From: Dehalococcoidia bacterium
Lineage (GTDB): Bacteria > Chloroflexota > Dehalococcoidia > GIF9 > AB-539-J10
Length of the DNA: 9,206 nucleotides
Assembly: GCA_023128875.1 (NCBI GenBank)
Contig: JAGMDB010000124.1
Coordinates: 1 to 9,206 of the forward strand
Direction: 5' to 3'
Shown here: positions 5,379 through 9,206 of the stretch, piece by piece
Layout: every line of letters starts with the position of its first letter
Position numbering within the stretch: position 1 is the stretch's first letter
Made by a program: the position numbers and the translations under genes
The notes under the pieces: model-generated
The model's database searches: none
What the model saw: the letters and a program-made list of their open reading frames with translations, nothing else
What the model was told of the DNA's origin: nothing

Positions 5379-6751
5379 ACTTGGGAGGAGGTGTGAAACA
5401 GTACTGGTGGTTATATAAAGGTTACGAAATCCATAAAAATAAAGCAGGCCAAATGAAGGTTTTTTTCAAGAATTACCCGGTTGATCTTGAGTCAATTGCC
5501 CACAATAACCCTACCCCTCTTTACGTAATAAACGGGAATCGCATAGAAGAAAAGGTAGCGATTATTCGCAAAGCTTTTGTTGACCATTATGATGGGAAGG
5601 TAGCAATTCACTTTGCCGTGAAAGCTAGTCATAATCCTCAAGTGCTTCAGCTCCTAGCAGAGATGGGTTGTGGGATTGATGCTGCTTCCCCCAACGAGGC
5701 TCGTCTGGGTCTGAGAGTAGGAGTCCCAGCCGAAAAAATCATGTTCACCGGCACCTCTGTATCGGACGCAGACATGAAGGAGTTAATCAGCATGAAGGTT
5801 CGCATAAATATCGATTCCCTTTCTCAGCTACGACGCCTCACCTATTTGGTGAGACTGGGTCAGCTACCGTGTTCTCCCCTACCCTTGTCCATCCGCATTA
5901 ATCCTAATGTGGGGGCTGGTGGTGACCAGTACTCCATAACAGGTGGAGTAAAGACGGCCGAAGGGATTCCCATAAAGTTTGGTATTGAGGAGAAAAAGAT
6001 TCTCCAAGCCTTCGATTACGCGTATAAGAATGGGTTGGTAGTTGATACTCTCCATTTTCATATCGGGTCCGGTTGGCTTACTCAGGATATGGCAGCCTTT
6101 CAGCGGGCCCTGTGCAATGTTCTTCGGATTTACCAGGAGCTTATGGACGCTGGCTTCAACCTCACACGCTTGGACGTAGGTGGGGGCACAGGCATCCGCA
6201 ACCGGGAGGAGCAAAGTCATTTCCTCTGGGATAAATACGCAATTGTCATTGCCACCAGTTTAGAGGAGGCCAAGGTCAATTTGGAGCTTCTAATTCTAGA
6301 GCCGGGGGCGGGTCTAGTGTCAGATTCCGGTGTCATGCTCACCACAGTAAACACAGTAGAGGAGAAGAATGGGATTGAGCACGTGTATGTGGATTCGGGA
6401 ATGGGTATCTTTCCCTCAATCAGGCTATATCATAGGTGGCATGAAATCGTCAACGTTTCCCACCCTGACGGGCCTATCAGAGAATACGCGGTGGATGGCA
6501 ATGTTTGCGAAACCGGCGACACTTTTACTTATGACGAACTGAGACTCCTCCCTGAGGTGCGGGAAGGACATGTGTTAGCCTTTCTCGATGCCGGTGACTA
6601 TGCTTATCCTGAGTCTTCTAACTACTGTCTGCGGGGCCGTGCCCATATTATGTTGCGGAAAGGAGATCAGTTGATTGCCTGTACTAAGGGCGTAGAGAGT
6701 TTAGATGAGATAATGTCGCGGTTTATTCCCAATTACAGTGAGAGTAAATAA
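5375..6751 (+). CDS. PLP-dependent fold-type III decarboxylase, diaminopimelate decarboxylase (LysA)-like
   Basis: Up to 458 residues. The start is uncertain: TTG 5375 overlaps the mttB stop, GTG 5393 follows GGGAGG closely, and ATG 5453 would cut into the conserved N-terminal region, so I favour GTG 5393 or TTG 5375. Numbered from TTG, motifs in order are FAVKAS with PLP lysine K83, HFHIGSG (H229), the phosphate-binding GGGTG (269-273), EPGA (309-312), DSGMG, and CETGDTF with catalytic Cys 378/Glu 379 from the C-terminal barrel. These define alanine-racemase-fold decarboxylases. DapDC-specific residues differ: EPGR is EPGA, and the usual RPALYGAYH stretch reads PSIRLYHRWH, so the distal carboxylate clamp of diaminopimelate appears lost. 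It probably decarboxylates another amino acid, perhaps D-configured or N-modified. It is more GC-rich than its neighbours. Confidence 0.82.
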   Translation: MNLGGGVKQYWWLYKGYEIHKNKAGQMKVFFKNYPVDLESIAHNNPTPLYVINGNRIEEKVAIIRKAFVDHYDGKVAIHFAVKASHNPQVLQLLAEMGCGIDAASPNEARLGLRVGVPAEKIMFTGTSVSDADMKELISMKVRINIDSLSQLRRLTYLVRLGQLPCSPLPLSIRINPNVGAGGDQYSITGGVKTAEGIPIKFGIEEKKILQAFDYAYKNGLVVDTLHFHIGSGWLTQDMAAFQRALCNVLRIYQELMDAGFNLTRLDVGGGTGIRNREEQSHFLWDKYAIVIATSLEEAKVNLELLILEPGAGLVSDSGVMLTTVNTVEEKNGIEHVYVDSGMGIFPSIRLYHRWHEIVNVSHPDGPIREYAVDGNVCETGDTFTYDELRLLPEVREGHVLAFLDAGDYAYPESSNYCLRGRAHIMLRKGDQLIACTKGVESLDEIMSRFIPNYSESK

Positions 6752-6764
6752 AGAGGTGAGTGGA

Positions 6765-7532
6765 ATGAAAAGAAAATTTGACTTTGGAGAAGCTATCGGA
6801 ATGATTGTGTTGAAGCAGTGGTATGCAGCTGTAATTAAAGGGCATCATGCGTATGCATCCACTTATGATTTTCCTATACGTATCAAATTCGTTGAAAAGT
6901 ATTTGATAAATTCTGAAAAAGGCTTTGATTTACCGAATTTTAATCTATCAGAATTTATCAAGTGCGCAAAAGAGTTAGAGGAGGAAGGAGTTAAAGCTAT
7001 CACATTAGATTGTGGTTTGGCTGGAGGTATGCAAGAGGAGTTAGCAAATGCAGTAGACATCCCTGTTTTTTCCTCAAATTTATTGATGGTACCATTGGCC
7101 TTAAGGATGCTTAAAAAGGACAAGAAAGTTGGCATTCTAACTGACACTTCTGAATATTTATTAAGGGATAATTGTAAAGTACTAAGAGGTTGTGGAATTG
7201 ACATACCGTCTCCTCGGATTGTGATAAAAGGAATGATGCAATCAGAGTACCGTGATGTATGGGTTACACAATATCTTGGTATGAAGAGAGAAGATTTGGA
7301 AAAATGGAAATTGAAGCCTCTTGGAAAATTTAACCTTCAAAAAGTTGAAGAAGCGATTGTTTCAGTGGCAAGGAAGATGGTTTCTGAGAATCCTGATATT
7401 GGAGCAATTGTTCTTGAGTGTACAGACATGCCACTTTGGGCGAAAGCAATAAGAAAGTCAACTGGCTTGCTAGTTTTTGATAGCGTCAGCTTAGTGAAAT
7501 ATATTCATGATGCTACAGTGGGTGTGCACTAG
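6765..7532 (+). CDS. Asp/Glu/hydantoin racemase superfamily protein
   Basis: I chose ATG 6765 (255 residues), 13 bases after the decarboxylase stop, with GAGGTG (6753-6758) at good spacing; ATG 6738 would overlap the upstream gene and has no site. Both signature cysteines of cofactor-independent racemases are present: Cys 83 in ITLDCGLAGG and Cys 219 in VLECTDMP, each at the end of a beta strand, with KVGILTDTS (121-129) starting the second domain. In this family (aspartate, glutamate and hydantoin racemases, maleate isomerase) the two Cys act as opposing acid/base. The exact substrate is unknown. Its place after a DapDC-type decarboxylase suggests interconversion of D and L forms of an amino acid. 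The gene is notably AT-rich. Its TAG stop overlaps an AGGAGG that serves only a 5-codon frame (7547-7564). Confidence 0.8.
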   Translation: MKRKFDFGEAIGMIVLKQWYAAVIKGHHAYASTYDFPIRIKFVEKYLINSEKGFDLPNFNLSEFIKCAKELEEEGVKAITLDCGLAGGMQEELANAVDIPVFSSNLLMVPLALRMLKKDKKVGILTDTSEYLLRDNCKVLRGCGIDIPSPRIVIKGMMQSEYRDVWVTQYLGMKREDLEKWKLKPLGKFNLQKVEEAIVSVARKMVSENPDIGAIVLECTDMPLWAKAIRKSTGLLVFDSVSLVKYIHDATVGVH

Positions 7533-7556
7533 GAGGAAGTGCAAATATGAGAATGA

Positions 7557-7602
7557 GGAGGTAATATCTATGAGGAATTGGCTCTTAGGAAAGACTGAGT
7601 GA
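7557..7602 (+). repeat. Leader repeat, copy 2, with open mini-ORF MRNWLLGKTE
   Basis: GAGGAGGT (7555-7562) is followed 7 bases later by ATG 7570 and a ten-codon frame reading MRNWLLGKTE, stop TGA 7600-7602. It is homologous to 957-996 in front of potD1 (31/40 identical, same spacing). The stretch after it repeats GGAAAGACT (7588-7596 and 7608-7616). The very strong ribosome binding site suggests real translation, perhaps a leader peptide for potD3, or the remnant of a longer coding sequence. Confidence 0.5.
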
Positions 7603-7638
7603 CAATGGGAAAGACTAAATAAAAAAGGAGAAAAAATA

Positions 7639-8799
7639 ATGAGATTAAAATGGTTAATTAGTGTGGGGTTGGTTATATGCCTGGTGATGGCTTTTGCTCT
7701 TCCCATGTGCGCGCCAGCTCCAGCTCCGCCAGTGGAAGAAGAGGTAGGACCTTATGAAAAATATGTGTCTTCCTTATCAGAAGGAGAGTACCCTGTACCG
7801 CGTGACTGCTTTGAACAGGCTATGGAAGAAGGCCAGCTAAATATTTATGACTGGGCTGAATGGTGGCCTGAAGAGATATACGAAGGCTTTTCCCAAGAAT
7901 TCGGCATTAAGATCGTTAAGGATAACTTCGCTGACTATGGAGAAGTGGTTGCAAAATTCAAAGTAAATCCGGAGACGGAGTACGATTATGTGAGGAATGA
8001 TCCAAAAGCGTTTCTGGAATTGAAAGGGTTGGGTGTACTTCAGGAATTGAACCATGAATGGATACCCAATGTGAACAAGTATCTATCAGAAGTAGGCAGA
8101 GAGGTATCGTACAACCGCAATTATGAGTATGCTGTAACTACTGATATTTCTCCCACTAATTACGGCTATAACACAAAATATGTCGATGACCCTCGCATTC
8201 CTTCCTGGTCAGTGTTATTCGAGCCGGATGAGAAGTATAAAGGAAGGATAACTATGCTGAATGACATGTATGAGGTTATTGGCGGTGCGCTAAAATACCT
8301 CGGGTATTCATGGAATTCAGATGACGAAGAGGAATTGATGGAGGCAAAAGAGCTGTTACTGCGACAAAAACCATATGTCATGGCCTATGATTCCTGGCCA
8401 GTAAGGCTGGTGCTTGAAGAGGAGGCTTGGATAGCTCAATCGTGGCATGGAGACATCTTGTTTCTCCGCAGCGAATTGGAAACTTTTGTGCCCGCTCTGC
8501 CAACAGAAGGAAGCGTAATGATATATGGCTTTTTGGTCATTCCCAAGGGTTCTCCTCACCCAGCAGCAGCTCACCTGTGGATAAATTATCTTTTCCGCCC
8601 TAGGGTGAACGCTTTCTTGTTTGAGGCGATTTGCTATCCGCCCACCCATACAACAGCGGGCGAACTTCTTTCCCCAGAATTGCGGGAGTGGCTACCTCCA
8701 GAGGAATACTGGGAAATGTGTGACGATATAAGTCTCAAGCCTTTTACAGGCAAAGGGTTAGAGCTAAGGTCACAAATATGGGAAGAGCTGATGGGGTGA
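7639..8799 (+). CDS. potD: PotD-like spermidine/putrescine-type substrate-binding lipoprotein, paralogue 3
   Basis: 386 residues from ATG 7639, with AAGGAG 8 bases upstream (7625-7630). The signal peptide ends at LPMC, giving lipidated Cys 24 with an unusual Met at -1, then a PAPAPPVEEE linker. The GPYEKYVSSLSEG segment reads GEYPVPRDCFEQA, so of the two cysteines in the sister proteins only Cys 57 remains. The PotD fold begins at LNIYDWAEWWPEEIYEGF and carries IPSWSVLFEPDEKYKGRIT, LKYLGYSWNSDDEE and the WHGD ligand motif. The body is nearer to paralogue 1, but bases 8371-8400 are identical to 3155-3184 of paralogue 2, a possible gene-conversion patch. Pocket segments (YVRNDPKAF, ISPTNYGYN) differ from both sisters. 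It is the only copy followed by an intact permease, so it may be the original position. Confidence 0.9.
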   Translation: MRLKWLISVGLVICLVMAFALPMCAPAPAPPVEEEVGPYEKYVSSLSEGEYPVPRDCFEQAMEEGQLNIYDWAEWWPEEIYEGFSQEFGIKIVKDNFADYGEVVAKFKVNPETEYDYVRNDPKAFLELKGLGVLQELNHEWIPNVNKYLSEVGREVSYNRNYEYAVTTDISPTNYGYNTKYVDDPRIPSWSVLFEPDEKYKGRITMLNDMYEVIGGALKYLGYSWNSDDEEELMEAKELLLRQKPYVMAYDSWPVRLVLEEEAWIAQSWHGDILFLRSELETFVPALPTEGSVMIYGFLVIPKGSPHPAAAHLWINYLFRPRVNAFLFEAICYPPTHTTAGELLSPELREWLPPEEYWEMCDDISLKPFTGKGLELRSQIWEELMG

Positions 8800-8810
8800 G
8801 GTTCAATGAG

Positions 8811-8836
8811 AGGGAGTGGGTCTTAGCCCACTCCCT
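8811..8836 (+). terminator. Hairpin between potD3 and the permease
   Basis: A perfect 10-bp stem (8811-8820 with 8827-8836) with loop TCTTAG is followed by T8836-T8839. An intact permease starts 38 bases later, so it probably attenuates rather than stops transcription, keeping binding protein in excess over permease. Confidence 0.65.
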
Positions 8837-8862
8837 TTTAAGGCATAAACATCCTTGAAATT
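8827..8862 (+). repeat. 36-bp identical intergenic repeat, copy 2
   Basis: Identical to 3619-3654. Here it leads into the intact permease start, whereas the first copy leads into the truncated one. Confidence 0.85.
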
Positions 8863-8874
8863 GCGGTAAACTAA

Positions 8875-9206
8875 ATGTTAACTTCTAAAGTTGTGGGGAA
8901 GACACAACGGCGTTTAAGAAAAGGGATAAAAAGGCTTCTTACTACGCAAGCATACCTACCCTACGTGGGGCCTATTTCACTCTGGATTGTTCTATTTGTA
9001 ATTACCCCCTTAGGGGTTATTGTATATTTCAGCTTCTTAATGGTAGGGCCTTTTGGTCAAATTGTTCCTACTTTTACTCTAGAAAACTATCGAGCTTTAT
9101 TTAGAGGTGCATACGGGATAATTCTCCTCCGATCGCTTCTTTTTGCCTTTGGGACGAACATGATATGCCTGTTGATAGGCTATCCTTTAGCTTATTGGAT
9201 TGTAAA
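8875..9206 (+). CDS. potB: Polyamine-type ABC transporter permease, N-terminal part (PotB-like)
   Basis: The gene runs off the window end; 110 codons are visible. ATG 8875 directly follows an in-frame TAA, making it the furthest upstream start, and it matches the start of the truncated copy at 3667. Its ribosome binding site is weak; GTG 8893 is an alternative. After a basic tail (RRLRKGIKR), a first membrane helix spans about residues 29-55 (PYVGPISLWIVLFVITPLG), followed by an external loop with FTLENYRALF, typical of PotB/PotH proteins, and a second helix from about 82 (RSLLFAFGTNMICLLIGYPLAYWIV). The EAA coupling loop lies beyond the window. It would form the channel with a PotC partner expected downstream, energised by the PotA-like ATPase. 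Confidence 0.85.
   Translation, partial: MLTSKVVGKTQRRLRKGIKRLLTTQAYLPYVGPISLWIVLFVITPLGVIVYFSFLMVGPFGQIVPTFTLENYRALFRGAYGIILLRSLLFAFGTNMICLLIGYPLAYWIV

Noticed and set aside
7530..7549. Amber stop of the racemase gene as a read-through codon
   Set aside because: Read-through would add only five residues before TGA and the protein is already full length.
1..9206. tRNA, rRNA, CRISPR array or insertion sequence
   Set aside because: No cloverleaf, regularly spaced repeats, transposase or flanking terminal inverted repeats were seen; the repeats present are explained by gene duplication.

Overview
The window is part of a spermidine/putrescine-type ABC transporter locus, all on the + strand, interrupted by a three-gene metabolic cassette. 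The lipoprotein style (signal peptide, then CAP and a Pro/Glu-rich linker), the moderate-to-low GC and the corrinoid methyltransferase-family gene resemble anaerobic Chloroflexota (Dehalococcoidia-like). That placement is an inference from style, not from a marker gene.

Layout. Positions 1-396 hold the end of a PotA-like ATPase (TOBE domain). Positions 397-1023 are non-coding: a good sigma70-type promoter (644-672), a 13-bp hairpin (766-800), a structured leader RNA candidate closed by a perfect 9-bp stem (849-942), and a mini-ORF with a strong ribosome binding site. Two PotD-like binding lipoproteins follow (1024-2202 and 2396-3592), each ending in a GC-rich hairpin. After the second comes a scar: the first ~35 codons of a PotB-like permease (3667-3774), abruptly joined to the last ~39 codons of a methyltransferase corrinoid protein (about 3779-3898).

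The cassette comprises an MttB-family methyltransferase without pyrrolysine (3942-5378), a diaminopimelate-decarboxylase-like PLP enzyme with altered substrate residues (5375-6751), and an Asp/Glu/hydantoin-racemase-superfamily protein with both catalytic cysteines (6765-7532). The transporter then resumes with a mini-ORF leader, a third PotD paralogue (7639-8799), a third hairpin and an intact PotB start (8875 to the window end).

Working together: three related but diverged binding proteins probably feed one permease/ATPase and widen ligand range. The cassette could process the imported compound: demethylation of a quaternary or tertiary N-methyl amine, amino acid racemisation, then decarboxylation. 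The substrate is unknown. The corrinoid partner survives only as a fragment, so a complete corrinoid protein must be elsewhere if MttB is active. The repeat structure suggests that a [leader-potD-hairpin-potB] unit was duplicated and that the cassette lies at the junction.
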